From positions 1 through 40,246 of the forward strand of contig JAEWZN010000012.1 in the NCBI GenBank assembly GCA_023395255.1: DNA of 40,246 nucleotides, read 5' to 3'. The notes under the pieces are model-generated. The model worked only from the letters and a program-made list of their open reading frames with translations, made no database searches and was not told the origin of the DNA. Every line of letters begins with the position of its first letter. Position 1 is the stretch's first letter. Both the position numbers and the translations under genes were made by a program. This document shows positions 14,591-23,713 of this stretch, piece after piece. The DNA is from Deferribacteres bacterium. GTDB taxonomy: Bacteria > Chrysiogenota > Deferribacteres > Deferribacterales > Geovibrionaceae.

Positions 14591-15732
14591 TTGTTCCTCC
14601 TTATATATGCTGCTCCGGCGAGTGCGGTGAGCAGTGCCCCCGCCGCTACATTGGCTGATGAGAAAATCATGGGCGCAGCAAAGCTGCCGGATCTGTAAGC
14701 CATCAGGCCGCCTATCCACGGACTGATTATTTGCCCCACACCGTAAAAAACAGTGAGAAACGGCGCAGTATTTCCTTTAGGCAGCATGAGCCTGCCGCAG
14801 GCAAAGGCCAAAGCCACAGCACCGAGGAATGTTCCGCCGAAAATTACTGCGAACAGGTACGCCGCCCACACCGAACTGTTGAAAGCGGGCAGAAGCATTC
14901 CTGCCGACTGAAGGATAAAGAGGAGCATAAGCACTCTGAAAACGCCGAACCTGTGCCCCGCTTTAGACCAGAAGAGGTTTGAGAACACAGCGGCTACACC
15001 CGCAAGCGCCCACCCGGTGAACCCGGCAGAGGCTGAGCCGGATGATGATTTTATTATATCCACAAGGAATGTTCCCGCAATAATGTAACCAGCGCCTTCA
15101 AGAAGATACGCGCAGGAGAGCAGGAACATAGGCAGGCTCCATATGCCTGTATTGTCTATTTCGCTTACTTTCCGGGGTGCGGCGGATGTTCCGCCCGCCA
15201 GTCTGTATGAAAGAAATGCAGCGGCAACGCACACCGCGCCTATGAAATACCATGAAGCCTCCCAGCCGCCGAATGAGGCTGCAAAGGGGACAGACCATGA
15301 TGAGAATGCAATCCCCGCTCCCACACCGGAGAACAGAAGACCGCCCAGATTTTGTTTATTGCTGCTGTACAGGGCAGTGTAAACCTTTTCCGTAGCGCAG
15401 ATGAACACCGCCGCACTGTAAAATCCGGACAGCAGGCGGATTGCGCTCCACCAGATGAGGCCGCTGAACAGGGGCATGGCTGCGGTAGTGAGGACGCTGA
15501 GCACGAGAGATATTTCGAATGTATGTTTTTTCGGAGCGCGCAGAGTATAATACAATGCTCCGCCGAGATAGCCGGCAAAATTGGCAGAGGCTATGAACCC
15601 CGCCTGAGCGGTATTGAGAATGCCTGCATCCAGCATGAAAGTGATTGCAGGAGTGTATGCAAACCTGCCTATGCCCATTGCTGTGAACATAGCCGCCGCT
15701 CCTCCGAGAAGAACCGCCTGATAATGTTTCAT
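14578..15732 (-). CDS. YbfB/YjiJ-type MFS permease
   Basis: A 384-residue protein with about twelve membrane helices. The ATG at 15732 has GGAGGAAGG directly upstream. The opening, up to GIGRFAYTPAITFMLDAG, is the signature of the YbfB/YjiJ (MFS_4) group, as are IASANFAGYLGGALYYTL and FSGVGAGIAFSSWSVP. No substrate is established for most members. The tautomerase overlaps its 3' end. It is transcribed away from the LysR regulator across a 481-base region with repeated GATATTATCAT boxes, which suggests control by that regulator. Confidence 0.88.
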   Translation of the reverse strand: MKHYQAVLLGGAAAMFTAMGIGRFAYTPAITFMLDAGILNTAQAGFIASANFAGYLGGALYYTLRAPKKHTFEISLVLSVLTTAAMPLFSGLIWWSAIRLLSGFYSAAVFICATEKVYTALYSSNKQNLGGLLFSGVGAGIAFSSWSVPFAASFGGWEASWYFIGAVCVAAAFLSYRLAGGTSAAPRKVSEIDNTGIWSLPMFLLSCAYLLEGAGYIIAGTFLVDIIKSSSGSASAGFTGWALAGVAAVFSNLFWSKAGHRFGVFRVLMLLFILQSAGMLLPAFNSSVWAAYLFAVIFGGTFLGAVALAFACGRLMLPKGNTAPFLTVFYGVGQIISPWIGGLMAYRSGSFAAPMIFSSANVAAGALLTALAGAAYIRRNKCRS

Positions 15733-16213
15733 CCTTCCTCCGTATTTCCCGATATTATCATATGTTTGCAGCAGCACAACCATTAAAGAGATCTTAACGG
15801 ATATTTGATGTCCGCAAGCCCGGCTGCTATGCCTTCTCTTTACCTTCGGTCTGTAATAAAGGAGCAGGTTTCTTCCCGGATAAAAAAAATCGTATGTTTA
15901 ATTTATTTTCAGGATAAAGGGGATATACTTAACTCATGGGTAATTTAGATTGCGCATGGATACCGCATCGGCTCTGTTAACTTTCATATTGTTTACCTCA
16001 CGGCGTAATTAATTTAGCTGAACTGTTTTTAGCCTTTTCGGGCATTTGACATACCGCAGACAGCCTTCTCTTATATGTGAAAAATACCGCGCGGTTCATA
16101 AAAAAGTTCATTTTTAACGATATTATCATGGGTTTACATCAATACAAGTGATAACAAATATTACGCCATAGATATATCATATGTCACGAAATATGCTTAT
16201 TTTATGGTGATGT
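15733..16213. other. 481-base divergent control region
   Basis: This lies between the permease and the divergent LysR gene. GATATTATCAT occurs exactly at 15751-15761, close to the permease start, and again at 16119-16129. A shorter relative GATATATCAT is at 16171-16180, 34 bases before the LysR start. A TTATCA/TGATAA inverted pair occurs around 16124-16153. These are candidate LysR-type binding boxes. No gene is apparent in the remaining AT-rich sequence. Confidence 0.45.
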
Positions 16214-17062
16214 ATGGATTTAAACGAACTGAAAATCTTTCTGGAGGTTTACAGGACAGGTACAATTTCATCTGCCGCGGAAAAACTCAATACGGTACAG
16301 TCAAATGTTACCGCAAGGCTTAAGAAACTTGAGGATGAGTTAAATGTTAGTCTGTTTTACCGCAAAAGCAGAGGGGTGGAAATAACATCTGACGGTAAAA
16401 GGCTTTTGCCGTACGCCAAAAAAATAATGTCCGCTGCGGCGGAAATAAACGCCGAGTTTAAACTAAAGCCTGTGTGGAAAGGGGAGGTGCGCATAGGCCT
16501 GACAGACACGACATTTGCAGAGTGTCTCCCCACTGCAATGGCTGCCTACAAAAAAAAATATCCGCAGGTGGAACTGACTATCAAAACGGATGCCTCCTCC
16601 GCTCTGGTGGATGATATTATCGGTTACAGGCTGGACGGGGCTTTTACCGGGAGTGTGGGCGGAAACGAGAATATTGAATCAGTGCATATATGCAAGATTC
16701 CGGCGGTTCTCGGCGGAACAAAGAAGGAGATAGAATCCCCCTCTGCGATGATTGTGTTCAAAAAAGGATGCTCCTACAGGGATGTGGCGGAAAAATGGGC
16801 ACTCTCCTCCGGCAAGCAGAATGTAAAAATAATAGAGCTCAGCACTCTGGACGGCATACTAGGCTGCGTAAACGCCGGGCTGGGTATAACCTGCCTGCCG
16901 GAGAAAATCATGCGCAGGTACAATGTGCCTTTCAGGGAAATGGAGGAGGACTTCAGCCTTGTTGAAACTAACTACATATACCGCAGAGACATAAAACCTT
17001 CTGCCGCTGCGGATGCTTTTGCGGCTTTGCTGAGGAAAAACTTTTTGACTGAAACAGGCTGA
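16214..17062 (+). CDS. LysR-family transcriptional regulator
   Basis: A 282-residue regulator with the standard LysR layout. The N-terminal helix-turn-helix spans residues 1-60 (MDLNELKIFLEVYRTGTISS, then AAEKLNTVQSNVTARLKKLE). A periplasmic-binding-like effector domain follows from about 88 (WKGEVRIGLTDTTFAE). Conserved late features include LDGILGCVNAGLGITCLPE. It is divergent from the permease/tautomerase operon and 42 bases upstream of the UbiD-family gene in the same direction, so it may control either or both. The effector is not predictable. Confidence 0.92.
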   Translation: MDLNELKIFLEVYRTGTISSAAEKLNTVQSNVTARLKKLEDELNVSLFYRKSRGVEITSDGKRLLPYAKKIMSAAAEINAEFKLKPVWKGEVRIGLTDTTFAECLPTAMAAYKKKYPQVELTIKTDASSALVDDIIGYRLDGAFTGSVGGNENIESVHICKIPAVLGGTKKEIESPSAMIVFKKGCSYRDVAEKWALSSGKQNVKIIELSTLDGILGCVNAGLGITCLPEKIMRRYNVPFREMEEDFSLVETNYIYRRDIKPSAAADAFAALLRKNFLTETG

Positions 17063-17104
17063 ATGTTGTTAAATATATATCTGAAATAAAATCACGGTGA
17101 TGGC

Positions 17105-18943
17105 ATGGGATATAGAAATCTTTCTGAATGCGCGGCGGATCTTGAGAAAAAAGGGATGCTTGTAAGAGTGAATGCGGAGCTTGACCCTTATCTGGAAATA
17201 GGCTGTGTTCAGCGGCGGGTGTATGAGGCCGGCGGTCCTGCGCTTCTGTTTACAAATGCGAGAGGGAGCCGTTTTCCCATGCTCGGCAATCTCTTCGGCA
17301 CAACAGAGAGAACAAGGTATATCTTCCGTGACAGCCTCAGAGTTATAGAGGCTATGGTCAGAATGAAAATCAGCCCCAAAGAGGCTGTTATGGATTTTTC
17401 TTCTCTTCTGAAAGCCTTTGCCGGAGCTTACAGGCTTCTTCCCGCAGGCAGGCGTTTTTCTCCTGTTCTTAAAAATAAATGCACTCTTAAAGATCTTCCT
17501 CAGCTTGTTTCATGGCCTATGGACGGCGGTGCTTTTGTTACTCTGCCGCTTGTGTATACGGAAAACCCCGCTGCAAGGGGGTTCCGGTCATCAAATTTGG
17601 GCATGTACAGGGTGCAGATTTCCGGCAACGAATATCAGGATAACGAGGCCGGGCTGCATTATCAGATCCACAGAGGAATAGGTGTGCATCACAGGGAAGC
17701 TCTGCGGAGGGGCGAGCCTCTCCCTGTGAATATTTTCATCGGCGGTGCTCCGGCTCTGAGCGTGGCTGCCGTAATGCCCCTGCCGGAGGGGATGCCGGAA
17801 CTTGCTTTTGCGGGGGTTCTCGGCGGCAGGCGCATATCATACGGCAGAACTCCGAACGGCCTTCCCGTTCCGGCCGAGGCAGACTTCTGCATCTCCGGGC
17901 ATATTTACGGAAACGAAACCAAGCCGGAGGGACCCTTCGGCGATCATATAGGTTATTACAGTCTGAAACACGATTTTCCGGTTATGAAGGTTGATGCGGT
18001 GTACCACCGGGATGGCGCAATATACCCCTTCACCACTGTCGGCAGACCCCCGCAGGAGGACACCAGCTTCGGTGAATTTATCCATGAACTCACGGGCGGG
18101 CTGATACCGGAGGTATTGCCCGGAATAAAGGCTGTCCATGCTGTTGATGCAGCGGGCGTGCATCCGCTGCTTTTTGCGATCGGGAGTGAGCGTTACGCGC
18201 CTTACGAAAACAACCCCCGCCCGAAGGAACTTCTCACACAGGCTAATGCGGTGCTGGGGCAGGGGCAGCTTTCACTGGCGAAATATCTGTTTATCGCCAA
18301 TTACTTTGATAACGAGGGACTGGATATACATGATCCTGAGGCATTTATCAGGCATATGCTTGAAAGGGCTGACTGGCGGCGGGATCTCCATTTTCAGACA
18401 TCGACCACTATTGACACCCTCGACTATTCCGGCAGCGGCCTCAATGAGGGCTCCAAGCTCATAATAGCCGCATGCGGCGGGAAGATAAGGGAACTGACAG
18501 CGGAGATAAAAGGCGGTCTCGGACTTCCTGACGGATTTTCCGAACCAAAGGCCGCTATGCCGGGCGTACTGGTTGTAAAGGGGAGAAAAGCCGATGCTCC
18601 GAGGGGAATGGAAGATCAGACGATGCATGCTTTTGTGCGCAGTTTCAGTGCAGATCACCCCATAAACAGGTTTCCGCTTATCATAGTGGCGGATGACAGT
18701 GAATTTACCGCACTGAATATGGCGAACCTGCTTTGGGTTACTTTTACAAGGTCAAACCCGGCGAGTGATGTTTACGGAATAGAGGCGGAAACAGTGAGCA
18801 AGCACTTCGGCTGCCGCGGCTCACTGGTGATTGATGCTAGAATCAAGCCCCACCACGCCCCGCCGCTTATTATGGATAAGGATGTTGAGAAAAGGGTGGA
18901 CTCTCTCTTTGCAAAGGGCGGTGTTCTGGCCGGACTGGGGTAA
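17105..18943 (+). CDS. UbiD-family decarboxylase, long (~610 aa) type
   Basis: A 612-residue prenylated-FMN-dependent decarboxylase, long form. Recognisable parts include LRVIEAMVRMKISPKEAV, GLHYQIHRGIGVHH, the Glu-rich core (KPEGPFGDHIGYYS with the catalytic E/D region) and the C-terminal GCRGSLVIDARIKPHHAPP. The long form resembles decarboxylases assigned to the futalosine menaquinone pathway in several anaerobes, but other UbiD members act on aromatic acids. The ATG at 17105 is favoured. An overlapping ATG at 17100 is out of frame. The prenyl-FMN synthase UbiX is not in the window. A LysR regulator immediately upstream leaves open a catabolic role. Confidence 0.85.
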   Translation: MGYRNLSECAADLEKKGMLVRVNAELDPYLEIGCVQRRVYEAGGPALLFTNARGSRFPMLGNLFGTTERTRYIFRDSLRVIEAMVRMKISPKEAVMDFSSLLKAFAGAYRLLPAGRRFSPVLKNKCTLKDLPQLVSWPMDGGAFVTLPLVYTENPAARGFRSSNLGMYRVQISGNEYQDNEAGLHYQIHRGIGVHHREALRRGEPLPVNIFIGGAPALSVAAVMPLPEGMPELAFAGVLGGRRISYGRTPNGLPVPAEADFCISGHIYGNETKPEGPFGDHIGYYSLKHDFPVMKVDAVYHRDGAIYPFTTVGRPPQEDTSFGEFIHELTGGLIPEVLPGIKAVHAVDAAGVHPLLFAIGSERYAPYENNPRPKELLTQANAVLGQGQLSLAKYLFIANYFDNEGLDIHDPEAFIRHMLERADWRRDLHFQTSTTIDTLDYSGSGLNEGSKLIIAACGGKIRELTAEIKGGLGLPDGFSEPKAAMPGVLVVKGRKADAPRGMEDQTMHAFVRSFSADHPINRFPLIIVADDSEFTALNMANLLWVTFTRSNPASDVYGIEAETVSKHFGCRGSLVIDARIKPHHAPPLIMDKDVEKRVDSLFAKGGVLAGLG

Positions 18944-18977
18944 CAGCGGAACTGATGAAAAAATAGTGCTGCGTAGT

Positions 18978-19010
18978 AGATTGCTTCACCCTTTCAGGGT
19001 TCGCAATGAC
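18978..19010 (-). repeat. REP-like palindromic repeat (copy R2)
   Basis: A 33-base copy in inverted orientation, identical to the copy at 40175-40207. Its centre holds ACCCT-TTC-AGGGT, a small hairpin. With the plus-oriented copy at 19037-19068 it forms a head-to-head pair after the UbiD gene, like the paired units of BIME elements. Confidence 0.8.
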
Positions 19011-19023
19011 TGTTTCAGAAGCC

Positions 19024-19075
19024 GAACGCAATAAGTGTCACTGCGAACCCGCAGGGTGAAGCAGTCTCATTCACA
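19024..19075. repeat. 52-base direct repeat, left copy flanking the GIY-YIG gene
   Basis: Bases 19024-19075 are identical over 52 positions to 19397-19448. Each copy contains one REP-like unit (here 19037-19068) plus a common lead-in, GAACGCAATAAGT. The end of the repeat supplies the last two codons and the stop of the leftward GIY-YIG gene. Confidence 0.9.
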
Positions 19076-19369
19076 TATACTCTCGTACAAATCTTTCCAG
19101 TCAGGGTTTATGCTTTGAATTAGATCGATTTTCTTTTGCCTGCTTCCGGCTTTTATTTGTTTCTCTCTTGCGATGGCTGCTTCAATTGTCTCAATACATT
19201 CATAATAAACAAGTATACTGAGGTTATATCTTTTGCTGAATCCGTTTAGAAGTTTGTTTTTATGTTCATAAATTCTCTTAATAAGGTTGCTTGTGACTCC
19301 GGTATAGAGTGTTGTGCAGGTTTTATTTGTGACAATATATACATAACCTTTTTTACCATCAGAACTCAT
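19067..19369 (-). CDS. small GIY-YIG nuclease, flanked by REP repeats
   Basis: A 100-residue single-domain GIY-YIG protein of the UvrC/YhbQ-like small group. GYVYIV (residues 8-13) and LYTGVTSNLIKRIYEHK (21-37) carry the 'GIY' and 'YIG' strands with Tyr11, Tyr22 and Arg32. IAREKQIK (66-73) supplies the metal-binding Glu69, so the active site looks intact. The ATG at 19369 has AGGG close upstream. The gene lies between two perfect 52-base direct repeats. One encodes its own stop, and the other lies 28 bases before its start. That arrangement suggests a mobile or repeat-processing nuclease. A host role in DNA repair is the alternative. Confidence 0.9.
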   Translation of the reverse strand: MSSDGKKGYVYIVTNKTCTTLYTGVTSNLIKRIYEHKNKLLNGFSKRYNLSILVYYECIETIEAAIAREKQIKAGSRQKKIDLIQSINPDWKDLYESICE

Positions 19370-19396
19370 ATACCCTAACCCGTATCAACCCATGTT

Positions 19397-19448
19397 GAAC
19401 GCAATAAGTGTCACTGCGAACCCGCAGGGTGAAGCAGTCTCATTCACA
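19397..19448. repeat. 52-base direct repeat, right copy flanking the GIY-YIG gene
   Basis: This copy is identical to 19024-19075, and its REP-like unit is at 19410-19441. Its end overlaps the stop codon of the leftward HD-GYP gene (TGA at 19444-19446 on the plus-strand scale), in a different frame from the way the left copy ends the GIY-YIG gene. Confidence 0.9.
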
Positions 19449-20484
19449 CATGCTTGTGATTGTTGTAAACCTCCACAACTCTGTCAATCCCTTCCAGAAA
19501 GGCATCAACAGCTTTGGGGTCGAAGTGTGCGCCTCTTTCGTTCATTATATATTCCACGGCCTGCTCAAAGAGCCATGCCTGCTTATACGGACGCTTCGAT
19601 GTTAGGGCATCAAAAACATCAGCAAGGGCAACAACCCGCGCTTCGATGGGGATTTCCTCACCCGCAAGTCCGTCCGGGTAGCCTGAACCGTTATATTTTT
19701 CGTGGTGGTATCTGGCTATGACCGCACCGCCTCTTATATACGGAGAGTCGGCATTTTTCAGTATGTCGCACCCGAATATTGTATGTTTTTTCATGGTCTC
19801 AAACTCTTCGGGTGTAAGTTTCCCCTGCTTGTTCAGTATAGTGTCGCTCACGGCAATTTTGCCTATGTCATGGAGGGGTGCAATGTGCAGTATCTGTTCG
19901 CAGAATTCCGCTGGGCATCCCATCCCCTCTGCTATGATTCTTGCATAATGCCCCACGCGGAGTATGTGCTCCCCTGTTTCCTCATCCCTGTATTCCGCAA
20001 CACGGCCGAGGAGTGAGAGAGCCTCGAACTCTCTGGCGCGGATGACTTCCGTTGCTTTTTCCACCTCAGACTGGAGATGAAGCGCACGTTCGCTGAGCAT
20101 TTTTCTGTATTTTCTTATGGTGAGGATGTTGTTAAGGCGCGCTTTAAACTCTGTGGTGTCTATGGGCTTGGTGAGGAACTCCGTTGCGCCGGACTCGAAA
20201 GCGCCGATCTTCACTGTATTGTCGTCACTGACGGCTGTAATCATTATAATAGGCACATCAGGCTGTATTGTTTTTATCATTTTAGTCAGCTCTATACCGT
20301 TCATCTTCGGCATCATATAATCCACAAGCGCCACATCTATTTCATTTGTCTGAACATAAGCCAGCGCTTCTTCCGGGTTGGAAAAGCTTGTGACCCTGTG
20401 TCCGATGGCTCCCGCAAGGTGCTCAATGAGCATGAGGTTAATTTTGTTGTCATCTACTGCAATAATGTTAAAGAAAAAATCCAT
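19444..20484 (-). CDS. response regulator with HD-GYP c-di-GMP phosphodiesterase domain
   Basis: A 346-residue cytoplasmic signalling protein. The N-terminal receiver domain (residues ~5-120) has DD at 11-12, phospho-acceptor D55 in VALVDYMMP, and K106 in FLTKPID. A helical linker (~125-155) leads to an HD-GYP domain with H205-D206 (HDIGK) and HHEKYNGSGYP at 260-270, all the hallmarks of an active c-di-GMP hydrolase. It should lower c-di-GMP when phosphorylated. It is divergent from a large FIST-sensor hybrid kinase, 127 bases away, which is the obvious candidate partner. Its 3' end runs into the right 52-base repeat. Confidence 0.95.
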   Translation of the reverse strand: MDFFFNIIAVDDNKINLMLIEHLAGAIGHRVTSFSNPEEALAYVQTNEIDVALVDYMMPKMNGIELTKMIKTIQPDVPIIMITAVSDDNTVKIGAFESGATEFLTKPIDTTEFKARLNNILTIRKYRKMLSERALHLQSEVEKATEVIRAREFEALSLLGRVAEYRDEETGEHILRVGHYARIIAEGMGCPAEFCEQILHIAPLHDIGKIAVSDTILNKQGKLTPEEFETMKKHTIFGCDILKNADSPYIRGGAVIARYHHEKYNGSGYPDGLAGEEIPIEARVVALADVFDALTSKRPYKQAWLFEQAVEYIMNERGAHFDPKAVDAFLEGIDRVVEVYNNHKHV

Positions 20485-20611
20485 CCAAGATCCCTAGTAT
20501 TAATGATTAATAGACATTATAATCTATATATTGTTGCATTTGAAGCAAGCTTTTACAATGTTTTTATGCTTGCGCCTGCGGCAAAAAGCCTGATTAAAGA
20601 GGGGATGGCGC

Positions 20612-23600
20612 ATGAGGGTTTTTAATTTCAGTTGCAGCGATGCGGAAGAGCTTAAGAGAAAGCTTGCTGATATAAGTCTGCACGAGAACGGACGCAGACT
20701 GGTGCAGATTTTCGGCGGAAGCGGCAGCATGCGCCAGATAACAGCCATAGCGGCAGAGGCAGGAAAAATAAAAAATTCCTGTGTAATCGGCTGTACAAGC
20801 GCCGGAGAGGTGCTGGAAGGCGAAATACTGGAAGGCTCTGTCGTTGTTTCTGTGGCGGATTTCGAGTTCTCGGACGTTAAACCCTTCTTTTATGAAGGCA
20901 GTGACATGATCAAAGCTGCCGATGAGATAAAAGCGAATATAATAGACAGCAGCACAAAAGGGCTGATTATTTTCACCGACGGTCTGCACAGCGACGGTCA
21001 GGCACTGATAGCCCGTCTGGCTGAGACTGCTCCTCATGTTCTCATAGCAGGCGGAAAGGCCGCAGATGATTATTCATACACCGAAACCTTTGTTTTCACT
21101 GAACAGGAATTCGCCGCCAGAGGTGTGGTATGCGCCGCTCTCAGCGGAGAGGAGCTCATACTTCATACAGATTATCTCTTCGGGTGGGAGCCTGTGGGGG
21201 AGATGATGACAGTCACCTCCGCCAAAGGGGGCAGGGTTTACACCATAAACGACATCCCCGCTGTTGATATATACCGCCGCTATCTGGGGCATGAGGTAAC
21301 GGACGGTCTGCCGGATGCCGGAATAGAGTTTCCGCTCATCACATTCCGCAGAGGGATAGAGGTGGCCAGAAGCCCGGTTGCGAAATATGATGACGGTTCA
21401 GTGCTTTTCGCCGGAAATATCGAGAAAGGCAGCCTTGTGCGCTTCGGTTTCGGCAATCTGGATTTCGCCGATACAGGAGCATATGCGAAGTTTGATGCCA
21501 TGAGCGGTGTTCCGGTTGAAGGTGTGTTTGTCTACACATGCTCAGGGCGCAGGTTTTTCCTTAAATACGGAATGGAGATAGAGCTTCGTCTGCTGGCTTC
21601 CATGGGGAGCAGCGTGGGTTTTTTTACTTACGGAGAATATTTTCAGGCGAACCGCTGCAACGAACTGCTTAATGTTACCACCACGTTTATGACCCTCAGT
21701 GAATCCAAAGATGCTTTCCGGCGCAAGCAGATGGAGAAAAAGCGGATAGAAAACCGCTCCCTCAAGGCTATTACCACTCTGGTTCGCACTACCTCCGCGG
21801 AGCTTAATTTTGAGAAGGAACTGACATCGGTAATTCTGGACAATCAGGAGAGCATTGTAATTCTGCGCTCAGAAAATGAGGGGGCAGTGAAAATAAACCG
21901 CACCTTCTTTGATCTTTTCGGCTTTGATGATCTGAACAGCTTTAAAAAGCAGCACAGGTGTATCAGCGAGCTTTTCATCTCTCAGGAAGGCTATCTGGAA
22001 CATGGCTGCTTTGATGGTGTGGATATTATAATAAACGAGAAATGCAAAATGCGCGATCCGAAGGGGATAGTGCGGGTTTACAAGGTGCGCGCCTCAAAGC
22101 TTAACTTCGGGGAGCCGCCGTACATGCTTGTCACTCTCAATGATGTAACGGATCTGGAAAACGCTGTTAACACGGCTGTTTTTGCGGAAAAAGCCAAGTC
22201 TGACTTCCTTGCGAACATAAGCCATGAGATAAAAACGCCTCTGGGCGGAATGCTTGGCTTTCTGGATATTCTGGGGCAGATGGAAACCGCACCGGAAAAG
22301 AAAGAGCTCATAGCAGTAATAAGAGAGAACGGCGCCGGGCTGCTTTCTGTGATAAACGATATTCTCGACTATTCGAAAATTGACAACGGCCGTATGGAGA
22401 TACGTTATATGCCGTTTAAACTTGAATATGAGCTCAAGGCGGTGATCTCCACATTCAGGACAAAGGCGAGGGAGAAAAACATAGAGCTTACGCTGGTTAA
22501 GGACGATACCTTGCCTGTGTATATGGTCTCAGATCCGCTGAGGCTTAAGCAGATACTCTGCAATCTGATCAGCAACGCACTTAAATTTACCCCGGTGGGC
22601 GGAAGGGCTGAACTCAGGGCTGACTACAGAGAGGATGAGAAAAAGGTTTGCTTCACTGTGACGGATAACGGCATAGGCATCCCAAAGGAGAACCAGAAGA
22701 GGATTTTCCGCTTTTATGTTGACACCAGCAAGGATATATCAACAAAAACCCACGGAGGCACGGGGCTTGGGCTTGCCATAGCCTCCAGCCTTGTTGATAT
22801 GATGGGTGGAAGGCTTGAGCTTGAGAGTGAGCAGGGGGCGGGCAGCCGCTTCTTCTTCTCGCTTGATATAAATGATTTCCTTCTGCCGGAAGGTTACGGG
22901 GGCAGAAGGCTCAGTTCAATGCAGCAAAGACCTGTGGGGGCTTTCAAGGGGAAAATCCTCATAGCTGATGATAACGAGACCACAGCCAAGCTGGTGGAGC
23001 TCATTCTGGGTTCATACGGTCTGGATTATGTTTGGGCGAAAAACGGCAAGGAGGCTGTGACGGCATTCACTGCGGACAAGTTTGACCTGATACTGATAGA
23101 TGAAAACATGCCTGTGATGAGCGGGTGTGAAGCCGTTGCGGAGATACGCAAGCTTGAGGCCAGACAGAATATGGAGAGAACCCCCATTGCAGCTTTCACG
23201 GCGAATATAGGACTCTTTGTGGATGAGAACTTCCGTAAATACGGTATGGACGAGTTTCTTCCCAAACCGCTGGACTTTTCGGAGCTCCACGGGCTTCTTC
23301 ATAAGTATCTTGATGAATCCTCAGACGGCCTTGAGTCAATGAGACAAAAACGCGCCTACCCCACTGCGGGCATGGGAGCAGGCTCTGAGCTTATTTCCGA
23401 TGTAATAGATGGGTTAAGGCTTAAAAAAGAAGACGTTATTATACTTTTAGACAATTTTATCGAGCAGTTTAAAGAACAGTACGAAAATCTTGAGCATGCG
23501 CTTACTGAGCGGAATTACGCCAGAATTGGGGCAGTTGCCCACAGTGTATACGGAGCAGCCAGCAACCTGCGCCTGAAGCGGATTGCAGAGAAAGCGAGGG

Positions 23601-23713
23601 AGATTTCCGAATGCGCCAAAAACGGTCATGACTGCGAATACCCCTTCCTGTTTGAGTATCTCGCACTTCAGGTAAAGTATCTGGAAGCGGCGCTGGCTTC
23701 TATTAAACCTTAG
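20612..23713 (+). CDS. FIST-sensor hybrid histidine kinase (FIST-PAS-HisKA-HATPase-REC-Hpt)
   Basis: A 1033-residue multidomain kinase with no membrane helix, so cytosolic. Order: FIST N-terminal (~25-200, with IGCTSAGEVLEGE) and FIST C-terminal (~215-360) ligand-sensing domains. A PAS-like region (~400-520) follows. HisKA has H538 in SHEIKTP, then HATPase (NLISNALKFTP, DNGIGIP, GGTGLGLAI). A receiver has D830 in LILIDENMP, and the C-terminal Hpt has H977 in AHSVYGAASNL. FIST domains are thought to sense small molecules such as amino acids. The start at 20612 follows GAGGGG. The phosphorelay probably ends on the divergent REC-HD-GYP protein, linking the signal to c-di-GMP. The stop codon lies inside an inverted repeat. 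Confidence 0.93.
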   Translation: MRVFNFSCSDAEELKRKLADISLHENGRRLVQIFGGSGSMRQITAIAAEAGKIKNSCVIGCTSAGEVLEGEILEGSVVVSVADFEFSDVKPFFYEGSDMIKAADEIKANIIDSSTKGLIIFTDGLHSDGQALIARLAETAPHVLIAGGKAADDYSYTETFVFTEQEFAARGVVCAALSGEELILHTDYLFGWEPVGEMMTVTSAKGGRVYTINDIPAVDIYRRYLGHEVTDGLPDAGIEFPLITFRRGIEVARSPVAKYDDGSVLFAGNIEKGSLVRFGFGNLDFADTGAYAKFDAMSGVPVEGVFVYTCSGRRFFLKYGMEIELRLLASMGSSVGFFTYGEYFQANRCNELLNVTTTFMTLSESKDAFRRKQMEKKRIENRSLKAITTLVRTTSAELNFEKELTSVILDNQESIVILRSENEGAVKINRTFFDLFGFDDLNSFKKQHRCISELFISQEGYLEHGCFDGVDIIINEKCKMRDPKGIVRVYKVRASKLNFGEPPYMLVTLNDVTDLENAVNTAVFAEKAKSDFLANISHEIKTPLGGMLGFLDILGQMETAPEKKELIAVIRENGAGLLSVINDILDYSKIDNGRMEIRYMPFKLEYELKAVISTFRTKAREKNIELTLVKDDTLPVYMVSDPLRLKQILCNLISNALKFTPVGGRAELRADYREDEKKVCFTVTDNGIGIPKENQKRIFRFYVDTSKDISTKTHGGTGLGLAIASSLVDMMGGRLELESEQGAGSRFFFSLDINDFLLPEGYGGRRLSSMQQRPVGAFKGKILIADDNETTAKLVELILGSYGLDYVWAKNGKEAVTAFTADKFDLILIDENMPVMSGCEAVAEIRKLEARQNMERTPIAAFTANIGLFVDENFRKYGMDEFLPKPLDFSELHGLLHKYLDESSDGLESMRQKRAYPTAGMGAGSELISDVIDGLRLKKEDVIILLDNFIEQFKEQYENLEHALTERNYARIGAVAHSVYGAASNLRLKRIAEKAREISECAKNGHDCEYPFLFEYLALQVKYLEAALASIKP

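Noticed and set aside
14279..14698. 139-codon frame downstream of the nitroreductase
   Set aside because: It runs through a REP repeat and opposite the tautomerase and permease genes. The protein resembles nothing known.
19024..19448. CRISPR array made of the 52-base repeats
   Set aside because: Only two copies, 321 bases apart with a gene between them, and no regular spacers or cas genes.
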